DNA of 64,000 bases. Source: Actinoplanes ianthinogenes. Its GTDB lineage: Bacteria; Actinomycetota; Actinomycetes; Mycobacteriales; Micromonosporaceae. Positions 33,299 through 42,935 of this stretch are shown here, one piece after another (the stretch's first letter is position 1; each line of letters begins with the position of its first letter). The stretch spans positions 434,001 through 498,000 of the forward strand of contig NZ_AP023356.1 of NCBI RefSeq assembly GCF_018324205.1, in the 5' to 3' direction. Below the pieces are notes generated by a model, which made no database searches, had not been told where the DNA came from, and saw nothing but the letters and a program-made list of their open reading frames with translations. Both the position numbers and the translations under genes were made by a program.

Positions 33299-35683
33299 TC
33301 AGAGCGGGACGTCGTCCGCCCGCGCGAGCAGGATCTCGCCGACCGCGGAGGCGAGATCCCGGTCCAGGTCCAGGGCTTGCAGGCGGGACAGGCGCAGCGC
33401 CACCGGGCCGGGCCCGGTGGCGGCCTCCAGCACCAGCGTCTTGGTCCGGTATTCGATCTGCGCCCGGTCCAGCAGGGTGAAGATCCGCTCGGCCACGTCG
33501 TTGCGGCCCAGCCGGGGGTCCGCGCCCACCTCGACCCGGAGGGTGGCGGTGGCCGGCACCTGGTCGACGGTGATCGAGGTGCGGCTGCCGTCGCGGTGGA
33601 CGCGGGCCGGCACGGGCACGCCGTCCACCGTCGCCGCCGGGTCGGACACGAGCAGCGCCGGGAAGGTGAGCGTCCAGTCGCGCGCGGCCGGGACCACCTC
33701 GGCCGCCCCGCGTACCGGGTCGACCACCAGGGCTCCGCTGTGCTGGTGGAAGCTGATCCGGGTGCGGGCCGGGGCGCCGGTCGTGGTGTCGTCGTCCTCG
33801 ATCAGCTCGAACGCGCCGTCGGCGCCGGCGACGACGAGCAGCTCCAGATGGCCGGGGTTGACCGGCGCGTTGCCCGGGACGGCGGCGCCGTCCAGCACCA
33901 CGACGGCTCCGGCGGGCGCGAGGACCGGGATGGTGGTGAGGTCGCGGTGCAGGTGGATGGTGCGCCCGCCGTCGTAGACCAGGTCGGTGAACACGTCCAC
34001 CCAGGTGCCCTCGGGCAGCCACGCCTTGACCCGGGCCAGACCGGTCCGGCGGTCGGCCGGCTCGGTGATCGCGGCGACCACCAGTTCGGTGCCGAACTGG
34101 TACTGGTTGGGGACCTGGTACGCCTCCTCGGCGGCGGGCGCGCGGTAGTACATGGGCAGCACCAGCGGGAGCCCGTCGGTGGCCGCCCGGTGGTTCATGG
34201 TGTGCAGGTACGGCACGAGCCGGTGCCGCAGCCGCAGGAACGCCGTCATCACCTGCTCGACGTGTGCCGGGAAGGTCCACGGCTCCTTGGTGATGAACGG
34301 GTTGTTCGACGAGTGCAGCCGCATGATCGGGGAGAACGTGCCGAACTGCACCCAGCGGGTGGTCAGTTCGTCGTCGCGGGCGCCGAAGAAGTGGCCACCG
34401 ATGTCGTGGCTCCACCAGCCGTACCCGATGTTCGCGGCGGTCGCGGTGAAGTGCGGCTGGAACGCCAGCGACGCCCAGGAGATCACGGTGTCGCCGGAGA
34501 AGCCGATCGGGTACCGATGACTGCCCGGGCCGGCGTACCGGGAGAAGGTCAGGGCACGCCGCCCGTCGCGCCCGTTGTCCAGGTAGTGGAAGTGGTTGAG
34601 CATCCACAGCGGGTCGATGCCGGCGACCCGGGAGTGCGGGCCGGACTGCCAGTCCAGCCACCAGAAGTCGACGCCGTCGCGTTCCAGGCCGCGGTGCAGC
34701 ACCTCGAAGTAGGCGGCGAGGAAGTCACGGTCGGTGACGTCGAAGGCGACGGGTTCGCCGTCGGCGGGATCCCGGCCGAGAGCGGCCGCCATCGCCGGGT
34801 AGGCCTCCTCGTACGAACGGACCCCGTCGGCCGGGTGGACGTTGAGGGTGACCCGCAGGCCGTTGTCGTGCAGCCGGTCCAGCAACTTCTCCGGCTCGGG
34901 GAACAGCTCGCGATTCCAGGTGTAGCCGGTCCAGCCGCTGCCGTGCGCCGGGTCGACGTCGGTCAGGTGCCAGTCCATGTCGATGACGCCGACCGAGAAC
35001 GGGATGCCCTGCTGCTGGAACCGGGTCATCAGCGCGAGGTAGGACTCGGTGGTGTACCGGTGGAACCGGCTCCACCAGTTGCCCAGGGCGAATCGCGGCA
35101 GGACCGGCACCGGGCCGGACACGGCGTACAGGGCCCGCAGCGCGGCGGTGTAGTCGTGACCGTAGGCGAACACGTACAGATCGATGCGGTTGATGTTGTC
35201 GGCCGCGACCCATCCCTGGTCGTCGAAGAGGAACGAGGTCGAGTCGTCGATCACGGCCACCCCGGTGCGGGAGACGACACCCGGCTCGAGCGGGATCGGG
35301 CCGTCCGCCTCGTCCAGGGTGCGGGCGGTGCCGCCGAGGGTCGCCGGCTCCTGCCCGTACCGCCACACCGAGTGGTATGTCGTGACGCCGCCCCGGACGG
35401 CGAGGCTCAGCCCGCTGGTGCTGAACGGTCCCCGGTCGTAGGTGAGCCGGAACCGCGACGTCACGATCTCCAGGTGCCCGCCGCTCTCCAGCACCCGGAA
35501 GTCCGGCACCGGCAGCCGCCGGTGGACCGCGAAGGTGGAGGCACGGTCCTCGAAGACCCCGTCGTCGGCGTATTCCAGGCGTACCAGCCCCTCGGTCAGT
35601 ACGGTGATCCGGTATCGGTCACCGCTGACCATCGCGGCCGGGTCGGCCTGCGGACGGAATCCCAGCCGGTACGGAAATGGCAT
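33299..35683 (-). CDS. GH31 alpha-glucosidase
   Basis: The 794-residue protein has the GH31 layout: N-terminal beta-sandwich, barrel with nucleophile D344 in FWWLDWQSGP and acid/base D398 in GFSGDTVISW, RYAGPGSHRYPIGF before it, then C-terminal beta domains and a DUF5110-like end. There is no signal peptide, so it probably splits imported malto- or isomalto-oligosaccharides in the cytoplasm. ATG 35683 lies 38 bp after permease 2. The longer upstream frame is not coding. Confidence 0.93.
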   Translation of the reverse strand: MPFPYRLGFRPQADPAAMVSGDRYRITVLTEGLVRLEYADDGVFEDRASTFAVHRRLPVPDFRVLESGGHLEIVTSRFRLTYDRGPFSTSGLSLAVRGGVTTYHSVWRYGQEPATLGGTARTLDEADGPIPLEPGVVSRTGVAVIDDSTSFLFDDQGWVAADNINRIDLYVFAYGHDYTAALRALYAVSGPVPVLPRFALGNWWSRFHRYTTESYLALMTRFQQQGIPFSVGVIDMDWHLTDVDPAHGSGWTGYTWNRELFPEPEKLLDRLHDNGLRVTLNVHPADGVRSYEEAYPAMAAALGRDPADGEPVAFDVTDRDFLAAYFEVLHRGLERDGVDFWWLDWQSGPHSRVAGIDPLWMLNHFHYLDNGRDGRRALTFSRYAGPGSHRYPIGFSGDTVISWASLAFQPHFTATAANIGYGWWSHDIGGHFFGARDDELTTRWVQFGTFSPIMRLHSSNNPFITKEPWTFPAHVEQVMTAFLRLRHRLVPYLHTMNHRAATDGLPLVLPMYYRAPAAEEAYQVPNQYQFGTELVVAAITEPADRRTGLARVKAWLPEGTWVDVFTDLVYDGGRTIHLHRDLTTIPVLAPAGAVVVLDGAAVPGNAPVNPGHLELLVVAGADGAFELIEDDDTTTGAPARTRISFHQHSGALVVDPVRGAAEVVPAARDWTLTFPALLVSDPAATVDGVPVPARVHRDGSRTSITVDQVPATATLRVEVGADPRLGRNDVAERIFTLLDRAQIEYRTKTLVLEAATGPGPVALRLSRLQALDLDRDLASAVGEILLARADDVPL

Positions 35684-35721
35684 GCGAGACTGCTTCCTCT
35701 CGGGGGTACGGCCGGTGGAAC

Positions 35722-36543
35722 TCAACCCTTGACGGCGGCGCTGGCCGCCCCGGCGACGAATCGCTTCTGGAAGATCACGTAGACGATCACGACCGGGATG
35801 ATCGACATGGTGGTCGCCGCGAACAGACCGCCGTAGTCGGTGCTGTACTGCCCGCTGAAGGTGGTCAGGCCGACCGCGAGCACCTGCTTGGACGGCGTGG
35901 TGAGCATGAGGTACGGCCACAGGTAGTCCTCCCAGACCCAGAGGAACTGGAAGATGGCCAGCGCCGAGACCGCGTTGACGCTCAACGGTGCCACGATCCG
36001 GTGGAAGATGTAGAGCTCGGAGGCGCCGTCGATGCGGGCCGCCTCCAGGATCTCGTCGGGCACGGTGTCCATGCTCTGGCGCATCAGGAAGATGCCGAAG
36101 GAGCTGATCGCGGCCGGGATGACGATCGACGCGTAGCTGTCCTGCAGGCCGGCGGCGGTGAACATCGTGTAGCGCGGGATCAGCACGACCGCCCACGGGA
36201 TCATCATGGTCGCCAGGATCACCGAGAACAGCGCGCCACGACCGCGGAACCGGTATTTGCCGAAGACGTACCCACCGAGCAGGCTGGTGTAGACCGCGAT
36301 CGCGGTGATCACCACGGACAGCAGCAGCGAGTTGGCGAACAGCCGCAGCACGTCGAAGTGCTCCTGGATCGACCGGTAGTTCGCCAGCGTCCACAGGTGC
36401 GGCAACAGATGCTGGTCGACCGCGGCGATCTCGTCGGCGCTCTTGAAACTCGACGACAGCATCCACATGAACGGGAAGATCGTCACCGCCGAGACGGCGA
36501 GCAGGCCGAGGTTGAGGCAGATCGAGGAGATCGTACGGCGCAT
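35722..36543 (-). CDS. Sugar ABC transporter permease (MalG type)
   Basis: The 273-residue CUT1 inner-membrane permease has six hydrophobic segments and the EAA loop EAARIDGASELYIFHRI near residue 185, which contacts the ATPase. Its ATG overlaps the stop of the other permease (TGATG), so they are coupled. No ATPase gene is in the operon, so a shared MsiK-type ATPase encoded elsewhere probably powers it, as is usual in actinobacteria. Confidence 0.93.
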   Translation of the reverse strand: MRRTISSICLNLGLLAVSAVTIFPFMWMLSSSFKSADEIAAVDQHLLPHLWTLANYRSIQEHFDVLRLFANSLLLSVVITAIAVYTSLLGGYVFGKYRFRGRGALFSVILATMMIPWAVVLIPRYTMFTAAGLQDSYASIVIPAAISSFGIFLMRQSMDTVPDEILEAARIDGASELYIFHRIVAPLSVNAVSALAIFQFLWVWEDYLWPYLMLTTPSKQVLAVGLTTFSGQYSTDYGGLFAATTMSIIPVVIVYVIFQKRFVAGAASAAVKG

Positions 36544-37484
36544 CACTGGCCCTTTCCGCGCAACGGGCCGTTCTGCACCCGGAACGACACCACGGTCAGC
36601 GCCGCGGTGCCGAGGAAGAGCACGAACGCGGCCGCCGAGGCGTACCCGAAGTCGTATTTGACGAACGCCTGCTGGTAGATGAGGTAGGAGATGAGGCTGG
36701 TCGCGTCGCCCGGGCCGCCGTCGGTCAGGACGAAGACCTGCACGAACGCCTGCAGGTAGCCGATCATCGAGGTCACCACCACGAACAGGGTGGTCGGGCG
36801 CAGCATCGGCCAGATCACCCGGCGGAATCGCGCCCAGGACCCGGCGCCGTCCACCTGGGCCGCCTCGAGCACGTCCGCGGGCAGCGCGTACAACCCGGCC
36901 AGGTACAGGATCACCCCGAAGCCGAAGTCCTTCCAGATCGTCATCACCATGACCGCGGCGAGCGCGAACCGGCTGTCGTAGAGCCAGTTGACGTCGAGCC
37001 CCAGGATCGAGTTCACCGCGCCGAACTGCGGGTTGTACATCAGCCGCCACACGTACGCCACCGCGACCAGCGGGGTGACGGTGGGCAGGTAGAGCAGGGT
37101 GCGGTGCAGCGTCTTGGCCCGGGTCAGCGGCGAATGGATGGCGTAGGCGAGGGCCATGCCGAGCACCACCCGGCCGATGATCGCACCGGCCATGAAGACG
37201 ACGGTGTTCACCGACGAGGTCCAGAACACCGGGTCGGCGAACAGCCGCCGATAGTTGGCCGTGCCCACCCAGCGGTAGGTGCCGTTGAGCGGGTTCCAGT
37301 CGTGCAGGCTGCCCAGCAGCGCGGCCACGATCGGCCAGACCACCAGGGCGAGGATCATCGCGACGACGGTCGTGACGACGATCAGGCGCAGCGGCCGCTC
37401 ACCGTGCGCGGCCGGGGTCCTGCGCGAGCCGGCCGGTGGCCGCACCTGTGCGGCCACCTCCGGAGTCGATTCAGTGGTGATCAT
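36543..37484 (-). CDS. Sugar ABC transporter permease (MalF type)
   Basis: The 313-residue permease has six membrane segments after a Pro-rich cytoplasmic N-terminus and the EAA motif EAAQVDGAGSWARFRRV near residue 217. It pairs with the MalG-type permease to form the membrane pore. ATG 37484 lies 11 bp after the binding-protein stop. Confidence 0.92.
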   Translation of the reverse strand: MITTESTPEVAAQVRPPAGSRRTPAAHGERPLRLIVVTTVVAMILALVVWPIVAALLGSLHDWNPLNGTYRWVGTANYRRLFADPVFWTSSVNTVVFMAGAIIGRVVLGMALAYAIHSPLTRAKTLHRTLLYLPTVTPLVAVAYVWRLMYNPQFGAVNSILGLDVNWLYDSRFALAAVMVMTIWKDFGFGVILYLAGLYALPADVLEAAQVDGAGSWARFRRVIWPMLRPTTLFVVVTSMIGYLQAFVQVFVLTDGGPGDATSLISYLIYQQAFVKYDFGYASAAAFVLFLGTAALTVVSFRVQNGPLRGKGQ

Positions 37485-37495
37485 CGGACCCGGCC

Positions 37496-38869
37496 TCAGC
37501 TCGAGGGCGTGTAGGCGGGGTAGAGCTTCTCGGCGGTGGTGAAGTTCTTGCCCGCCAGATCGGCGGTGATCTTCTGCTGTGCCGCGGTCAGCGCCTTGGC
37601 CGGGTCGACCTTGTTGTAGAGGATGTCCTGCCACATCTTCGTGAAGTTGTCCTCGAAGGTGGACGGGACGGTGCCCGGCCAGATGTAGCGGCTGATGTCG
37701 CCGTACGCCCGCAGCGCCGGATCGGCCTTGATCTCCGGGTCGTCGGCCAGCGGCCGGTACGCCGGGAACACGCCGAGACTCAGATCGAGCGCCTTCATGT
37801 CGGCCTTGTCGGTCAGGTAGAACTTGAGGAAGTCCTGGGCGGCCTTCTGCTGGTCGGCCGGCGCGTTCTTGTTGAGCCCGACGGTCGACTCACCGTTGTA
37901 GCGGTCGAAGGCGTACGGCGTTTGGCCGGCGGTGGGCACCGGGGTGCGGAAGACCCCGAACTTGATCTTGGGGAACTGGGTGCGCAGCGTGCCCTCGTAC
38001 CAGCCCCAGGCGTACACCATGGCGGTCTGCCCCTGGCCGAAACTGGTGGTGGCCTCGGTGCCGAAGTCCTTGGAGCCGGACCCGTCCGCGTACATCTGCA
38101 GGAACCGCTGGATGACCTGCATGTTCGCGGCGTTGTCGACGGCCGGCGTGGTGCCGTCGGCGGCGAACATGTTCTGCCCGAGCTGATAGGCCAGGCCGGA
38201 CTGGAAGGCGCTGAACGAGGCGTTGAAGTTGAACCCGGCCTGCTTGAGCTTGGACCCGTCGCGCACGGTGAGTTTCCTGGCCACCGCGCGGAACTGGTCC
38301 CAGGTGGCCGGGATGTCCGCGTCGGTCAGGCCCGCCGCCGCCCACATGTCCTTGTTGTAGTAGATCGCGCCGCTCATCAGCCCCAGGTCGAGGTAGTAGA
38401 TCTTGCCGTCGATCACGTGGGACTTGGCGTTGGTGTAATCCGCCGCCAGTTGGTCGATCGGGATGTCGTACGGCGCCATGTACTTGATGATGTTGTCGTG
38501 CTGACTGTTGTGCACATTGAAGATCGCCGGACCCTTGGGACCCTGGAGTTGCAGCGGCAATTTCGTCCAGTAGTCGTCCCACGGCTGGTTCACCACGGTG
38601 ATGTCCACGTTCGGGTGGATCTTCTGATAGGCGTCGGCGATCGCCTGCATCTGCGGGATGTTGCCCCAGGCCCACCAGTCCAGGTGAATCGGCTTGCCAT
38701 CGTTGACCAAGGTGTTCGGGTCGTATTTCACGGTGACGCCGGCGACCGGCAGCCCCTTGGCCGCCGAGCTGTCCTTCACCCCGTCTCCGCCGTTTGACGT
38801 GCTGGAACAGGCCGTCAGCGTCAGGGCGCCGGCCGCGAGGACGGCGGCCAGTGCACGCGTGGTCTTCAT
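37496..38869 (-). CDS. Extracellular sugar-binding lipoprotein of the ABC transporter
   Basis: The 457-residue protein has a lipoprotein signal with lipobox ALTLTACSS (Cys about residue 21) and the family 1 solute-binding fold (DWWAWGNIPQMQAIADAYQK near the start, later YNKDMWAAAGL and VYAWGWYEG). It captures the imported oligosaccharide; the linked enzymes point to maltodextrin-like alpha-glucans. ATG 38869 has a GGAGG site. First gene of the leftward operon. Confidence 0.93.
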   Translation of the reverse strand: MKTTRALAAVLAAGALTLTACSSTSNGGDGVKDSSAAKGLPVAGVTVKYDPNTLVNDGKPIHLDWWAWGNIPQMQAIADAYQKIHPNVDITVVNQPWDDYWTKLPLQLQGPKGPAIFNVHNSQHDNIIKYMAPYDIPIDQLAADYTNAKSHVIDGKIYYLDLGLMSGAIYYNKDMWAAAGLTDADIPATWDQFRAVARKLTVRDGSKLKQAGFNFNASFSAFQSGLAYQLGQNMFAADGTTPAVDNAANMQVIQRFLQMYADGSGSKDFGTEATTSFGQGQTAMVYAWGWYEGTLRTQFPKIKFGVFRTPVPTAGQTPYAFDRYNGESTVGLNKNAPADQQKAAQDFLKFYLTDKADMKALDLSLGVFPAYRPLADDPEIKADPALRAYGDISRYIWPGTVPSTFEDNFTKMWQDILYNKVDPAKALTAAQQKITADLAGKNFTTAEKLYPAYTPSS

Positions 38870-38936
38870 GGAACCTCCGCTGGAATAAGGCATGAAAAAC
38901 CCACGGAATGCTCGGGGCGCATCCCGGGAGGATTAG

Positions 38937-38950
38937 GTTTACCGGTATAC
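38937..38950. promoter_or_regulatory. Putative LacI-family operator, transporter/regulator side
   Basis: GTTTACCGGTATAC is a near-perfect 14-bp dyad centred on the CG typical of LacI/GalR operators. It lies between the divergent binding-protein and LacI genes, 68 bp from the former and 86 bp from the latter. A related site is before the second amylase. Confidence 0.7.
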
Positions 38951-39035
38951 TTCGGGACGCTAGCGCCGCCACCCGGTGACGTCAAGATGGTTCGATGTAT
39001 CGGTGCGGCCACCAGGGCGCGGAGAGGAACGACAG

Positions 39036-40061
39036 ATGCCGACGCTGCAGGACGTCGCCCGCGAGGCGGGGGTCTCGAAGATGACGGTCTCCAACGTGCT
39101 GAACGGGCGCCGGGACCGGGTCTCCCCGGCCACCATCGCCCGGGTCATGGAGGTCGTCACCCGGCTGGGTTACGTCCCCAACGCCAGCGCCCGGTCACTG
39201 AGCGCCCGCCGGTCGAACATCGTCGCCCTGGCCTTCCCGAGCCGCGACGCCGGCGGGGTCACCCCGATGACCAACCCGCACGACTCACTGTTCCTCAGCG
39301 AGGTCGAAGCGCAGGTCACCCAGGCCGGCCTCTACCTGATGGCGCACTCGGTGAACAGCGTCGAGTCCACCGCGCACAGCCTGCGGTCCTGGAACGTCGA
39401 CGGGGCCATCTTCCTCGGCACGCGGGCGGACGAGGTCGCCGCGCTGCACACCGCGTACGACGCGCCGATGGTCTTCGTCGACAACCACGGCACCTCGCCG
39501 CACATCAGCAACGTCGGCATCGAGGACCGGCTCGGCGGGCAACTGGCCGGCCGGCGCCTGATCGAAGCCGGGCACCGGCGGATCGGTTTCGTCGGGCCGC
39601 GGTTCGACGAGCCCGGTGTCGTCCGGGAACGGCACGCGGGCTTCGTGCAGGCGCTGACCGAGGCCGGGCTGAGCCTGCGGCCGGAACACGTGGTGCACTG
39701 CGACGCGGGCTTCGACCACGCGGTCGCCGCGGCGCGGCGGGTGCTGGCGGCGCCGCAGCGGCCGACAGCGGTCTTCGCCACCGCCGACATCATCGCCGCC
39801 GGCCTGCTGAAAGGCTTCGTCCGGGCCGGCTGCCCGGTGCCCGACCAGATGTCGATCATCGGGTTCGACGACCTGGAAGTGGCCCGGCACGTCTCCCCCG
39901 AGATCACCACGCTGCACCAGGACATCCCGGGCAAGGCCCGGGCCGCCGTCGAGGTGCTGCTGACCCAGCTCGCGCACTGGCCCGCGGCGCGCTCCGAGCG
40001 CCGGGTGCTCGGCGTCAGCCTGGTCGAGCGCGAGTCCGTCGCCCCGCCGCCGGCGAGCTGA
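39036..40061 (+). CDS. LacI-family transcriptional regulator of the alpha-glucan genes
   Basis: The 341-residue protein has an N-terminal helix-turn-helix (TLQDVAREAGVSKMTVSNVL) with hinge helix (NASARSLSARRS) and a periplasmic-binding-like sugar domain (VDGAIFLGTR, VFVDNHGTS, GHRRIGFVG, IGFDDLEVARHVSPEITTL). It probably represses both flanking units until an oligosaccharide inducer binds. ATG 39036 follows a GGAGAGGAACG site. Confidence 0.92.
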   Translation: MPTLQDVAREAGVSKMTVSNVLNGRRDRVSPATIARVMEVVTRLGYVPNASARSLSARRSNIVALAFPSRDAGGVTPMTNPHDSLFLSEVEAQVTQAGLYLMAHSVNSVESTAHSLRSWNVDGAIFLGTRADEVAALHTAYDAPMVFVDNHGTSPHISNVGIEDRLGGQLAGRRLIEAGHRRIGFVGPRFDEPGVVRERHAGFVQALTEAGLSLRPEHVVHCDAGFDHAVAAARRVLAAPQRPTAVFATADIIAAGLLKGFVRAGCPVPDQMSIIGFDDLEVARHVSPEITTLHQDIPGKARAAVEVLLTQLAHWPAARSERRVLGVSLVERESVAPPPAS

Positions 40062-40081
40062 GCCGGGCAGAGTCGCACAAG

Positions 40082-40095
40082 ATTTACCGATAAAC
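40082..40095. promoter_or_regulatory. Putative LacI-family operator upstream of the second amylase
   Basis: ATTTACCGATAAAC resembles the dyad at 38937 (shared TTTACCG core and matching right half) and lies about 100 bp before the amylase ATG. The pair suggests one regulon. The match is weaker than the first site. Confidence 0.6.
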
Positions 40096-40195
40096 CAGAT
40101 CGCGCGTCACCAAATTCGCGAAATCTGCTGGAAATCTGGCGACACAAACCTAAAATCTTGTTAACTGTACGACGGTCTGGCTATTCTCCCGGGCC

Positions 40196-41680
40196 ATGAA
40201 TTCACCATCGTCTTTGCCTGCGCGGCGCCCCTGGCGTCGTGCCCTGGCCGGGGCCGGCGCCGTCGTACTGGCGGCCGGTCTGTCGGCCACCGTCACCGAC
40301 GCCTCCGCCGGCACCGTCGCCGCGGCCGCGGCGTCCTCCGGGGACGTCATCGCCAACCTGTTCGAGTGGAACTGGCCATCGGTGGCCAAGGAGTGCACCG
40401 ACGTGCTCGGCCCGAACGGCTACGGCGGCGTCCAGGTCGCGCCGCCCCAGGACTCGATCAAACTGACCGGCTCGCACCCCTGGTGGGAGGTCTACCAGCC
40501 GGCCGGATACCAGCTGAACAGCCGGATGGGCAACGAGAGCGCGTTCCAGAGCATGGTCACCACCTGCCGGGCCGCCGGCGTGAAGGTGTACGTCGACGCG
40601 GTCATCAACCACATGGCCGGCAGCGGCGGCACGTCCTACTCCGGGAACGCGTTCACCGCCTACAACTACCCGGGCCTCTACATCTCCAACGACTTCCACC
40701 ACAAGGGCGTCGAGTGCCCGACCGCCTCCGGGGCGATCGAGGACTTCAGCAACCTGCAGCAGGTCGACTTCTGCGAGCTGAGCCACCTGGAGGACCTCAA
40801 GACCGAGAGCGCGTACGTCCGCTCGGCGATCGCCGGCTACCTCAACAAGCTGATCGGCTACGGGGTCTCCGGGTTCCGGGTCGACGCGGCGATGCACATC
40901 CCGCACGCCGACCTCGCGGCCATCTACGGCGCCCTGCACCAGACCGCGGACGGCACCGCTCCCTACATCGCCCAGGAGATCTCCGGCAGCAGCGGCGCGC
41001 TCGCCCCGGCAGCCTTCGCCGACCTGGGCAGCGTGCTGGGCCTGTCCCAGTCAGCGCAGCTGAAGTCCGCGTTCCTGGGCACCATCGCCACCCTGAAGAA
41101 CTTCGGCACGCGCAGCGGCGACGTCGCCTCGACCAAGATGCTCAGCTTCGTGGCGAACCACGACACCGAGCGCAACGGCAACTCGCTCAGCTACAAGAAC
41201 GGTGCCACCACCACCCTGGCCACCCAGTTCCTGCTCGGCTACGGCTACGGGCGTCCCCAGGTCTACTCCTCGTTCACCTGGGCCGCGGCCGACGACTCGC
41301 CGCCGGCCGCCGGCAGCGGCATGATCACCGCCACCAGCTGCGGCTCGGCCTGGACCTGCTTCGACCGCAACCCCGGCGTGCTGGCCATGGTGACCTTCCA
41401 CAACCGGGTGGGCACCACCGCGAGGGCCAACTGGTACGACGACGGGGCCAACCTGATCGCCTTCTCGCGGGGTGCCAAGGGCTGGGCCGCCTTCAACAAC
41501 GGGACCACCGCCAAGACCCAGACCTTCCCGACCGGGCTGGCCGCCGGAACTTACTGCGACCTGATCACCGGCGGCACCGGCTCGGGCGCCTGCACCGGTA
41601 CCAAGGTGACCGTCGGCTCCGGCGGCACCGCCACCGTGACCGTCCCGGCCAAGGGCGCGGTGGCCGTCGCCCCGGCCTGA
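40196..41680 (+). CDS. Secreted alpha-amylase (GH13)
   Basis: The 494-residue protein has a signal peptide (about residues 1-38) and a GH13 barrel of the type found in Streptomyces and animals. It shows GYGGVQVAPPQ, DAVINHMAG, nucleophile D230 in GFRVDAAMH, acid/base E261 in IAQEISGS and D323 in VANHDTERNG, then a short C-terminal beta domain. It cuts starch internally and would supply the neighbouring importer. ATG 40196. Confidence 0.94.
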   Translation: MNSPSSLPARRPWRRALAGAGAVVLAAGLSATVTDASAGTVAAAAASSGDVIANLFEWNWPSVAKECTDVLGPNGYGGVQVAPPQDSIKLTGSHPWWEVYQPAGYQLNSRMGNESAFQSMVTTCRAAGVKVYVDAVINHMAGSGGTSYSGNAFTAYNYPGLYISNDFHHKGVECPTASGAIEDFSNLQQVDFCELSHLEDLKTESAYVRSAIAGYLNKLIGYGVSGFRVDAAMHIPHADLAAIYGALHQTADGTAPYIAQEISGSSGALAPAAFADLGSVLGLSQSAQLKSAFLGTIATLKNFGTRSGDVASTKMLSFVANHDTERNGNSLSYKNGATTTLATQFLLGYGYGRPQVYSSFTWAAADDSPPAAGSGMITATSCGSAWTCFDRNPGVLAMVTFHNRVGTTARANWYDDGANLIAFSRGAKGWAAFNNGTTAKTQTFPTGLAAGTYCDLITGGTGSGACTGTKVTVGSGGTATVTVPAKGAVAVAPA

Positions 41681-41745
41681 GGCGGTGCGGGCCGCCTGGC
41701 CCGGTTCTCGTGTTTTCGCAGTTCAGGACCGGGTATCCGCGGTGA

Positions 41746-42921
41746 ATGGGGGAAACCGACAACCGCATGGTGGCGCGCCGCACGCTCGTCGTGATCGGCC
41801 TGCTGATCGCCACCACCGCGCTGCTGATGCTCGGCTACGAGACCCGCCGGGTGCTGACCTGGATCGTCATCGCCGGGTTCTTCGCCGTCGCCCTGCACCC
41901 GGCGGTGACCTGGATGACGGCCAAAATTCCGTCCTGCCCGCGCTGGCTGGCCACCCTGCTGGTCTTCGTGGCCGGCCTCGCCGTGCTGACCGGGCTGATC
42001 ACCGTGTTCGCCCTGCCGCTGGCACGCGAGGGCAGCCAGGTGGCCGCCAACCTCCCCACGATCATCGAGGACGCGCGCAGCGGCCGCGGACCGGTCGGCC
42101 ATCTGATCGAGCGGTTCCACCTGCTGAAGTACGCGCAGAACAACACCGGCCGGATAAGGGAGTACCTGACCGGGCTCGGCGCGCCCGCGCTCGTCTTCCT
42201 CCGCTCGATCGCCGCCGGCATCACCGGCGCGGCGACCATCGTCGTGCTGTCCTTCCTCATGGTCCTGCAAGCTCCGAGACTCATCGACGGCTTCCTCGCC
42301 CTGTTCGCCCCGCACCGCGCCGAACACCTCCGCCGGGTCGGCCACGACTGCTCCCGGACGATCACCGGCTACCTCACCGGCAACCTGATGATCAGCGCCA
42401 TCTGCGGCACCCTCACCTACGCGGTGCTGCGGGTGATGGGCGTGCCGTACGCGGGCCTGATCGCGTTGTTCGTCGGCTTCGCCGACCTCATCCCGCTGAT
42501 CGGAGCCACCCTCGGCGCCGTCGCCGCCGGCGTCACCGCGTTCGTCCACTCCACCACCGCGGGCATCGTCGTCGTGGTGTTCTTCGTGCTCTACCAGCAG
42601 TTGGAGAACCACCTGCTGCAACCGATGATCTTCGCCCGGACCGTCAAACTGAACCCGCTGACCGTGCTCGTCGCCATCCTCATGGCGGTCGAACTGGCCG
42701 GGATCCTGGGCGCCCTGCTGGCCGTCCCCGCCGCCGGCATCCTGAAGATCCTCGCTCGCGACGTCTGGGAAAACCGCCACGGACGTCCGAACGCCGGACC
42801 CGCGATCGGCGAGGAGCGCACCTCGGCCCACGCCGCCGGGACAACCGACACCCGCGCCGCACTCCAGCGCGGCGTGGGTGCCGGCTCACCGGTGGCCACC
42901 GGCCACGCGCCGTCCCGGTGA
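41746..42921 (+). CDS. AI-2E family membrane transporter/permease
   Basis: The 391-residue protein has eight hydrophobic segments in the AI-2E (PF01594) pattern, with conserved VGFADLIPLIGATLGAV and QQLENHLLQPMIFARTVKLN regions. The last 50 residues are hydrophilic. Members include Na+/H+ antiporters and a proposed AI-2 exporter; the substrate here is unknown. ATG 41746 begins MGETDNRMV; an ATG eight codons later would also serve. Confidence 0.88.
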   Translation: MGETDNRMVARRTLVVIGLLIATTALLMLGYETRRVLTWIVIAGFFAVALHPAVTWMTAKIPSCPRWLATLLVFVAGLAVLTGLITVFALPLAREGSQVAANLPTIIEDARSGRGPVGHLIERFHLLKYAQNNTGRIREYLTGLGAPALVFLRSIAAGITGAATIVVLSFLMVLQAPRLIDGFLALFAPHRAEHLRRVGHDCSRTITGYLTGNLMISAICGTLTYAVLRVMGVPYAGLIALFVGFADLIPLIGATLGAVAAGVTAFVHSTTAGIVVVVFFVLYQQLENHLLQPMIFARTVKLNPLTVLVAILMAVELAGILGALLAVPAAGILKILARDVWENRHGRPNAGPAIGEERTSAHAAGTTDTRAALQRGVGAGSPVATGHAPSR

Positions 42922-42935
42922 GCGCCCGGACGGCG

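Noticed and set aside
33377..35782. 801-residue plus-strand frame opposite GH31
   Set aside because: Antisense to an enzyme with both catalytic Asp motifs; no start context or family pattern.
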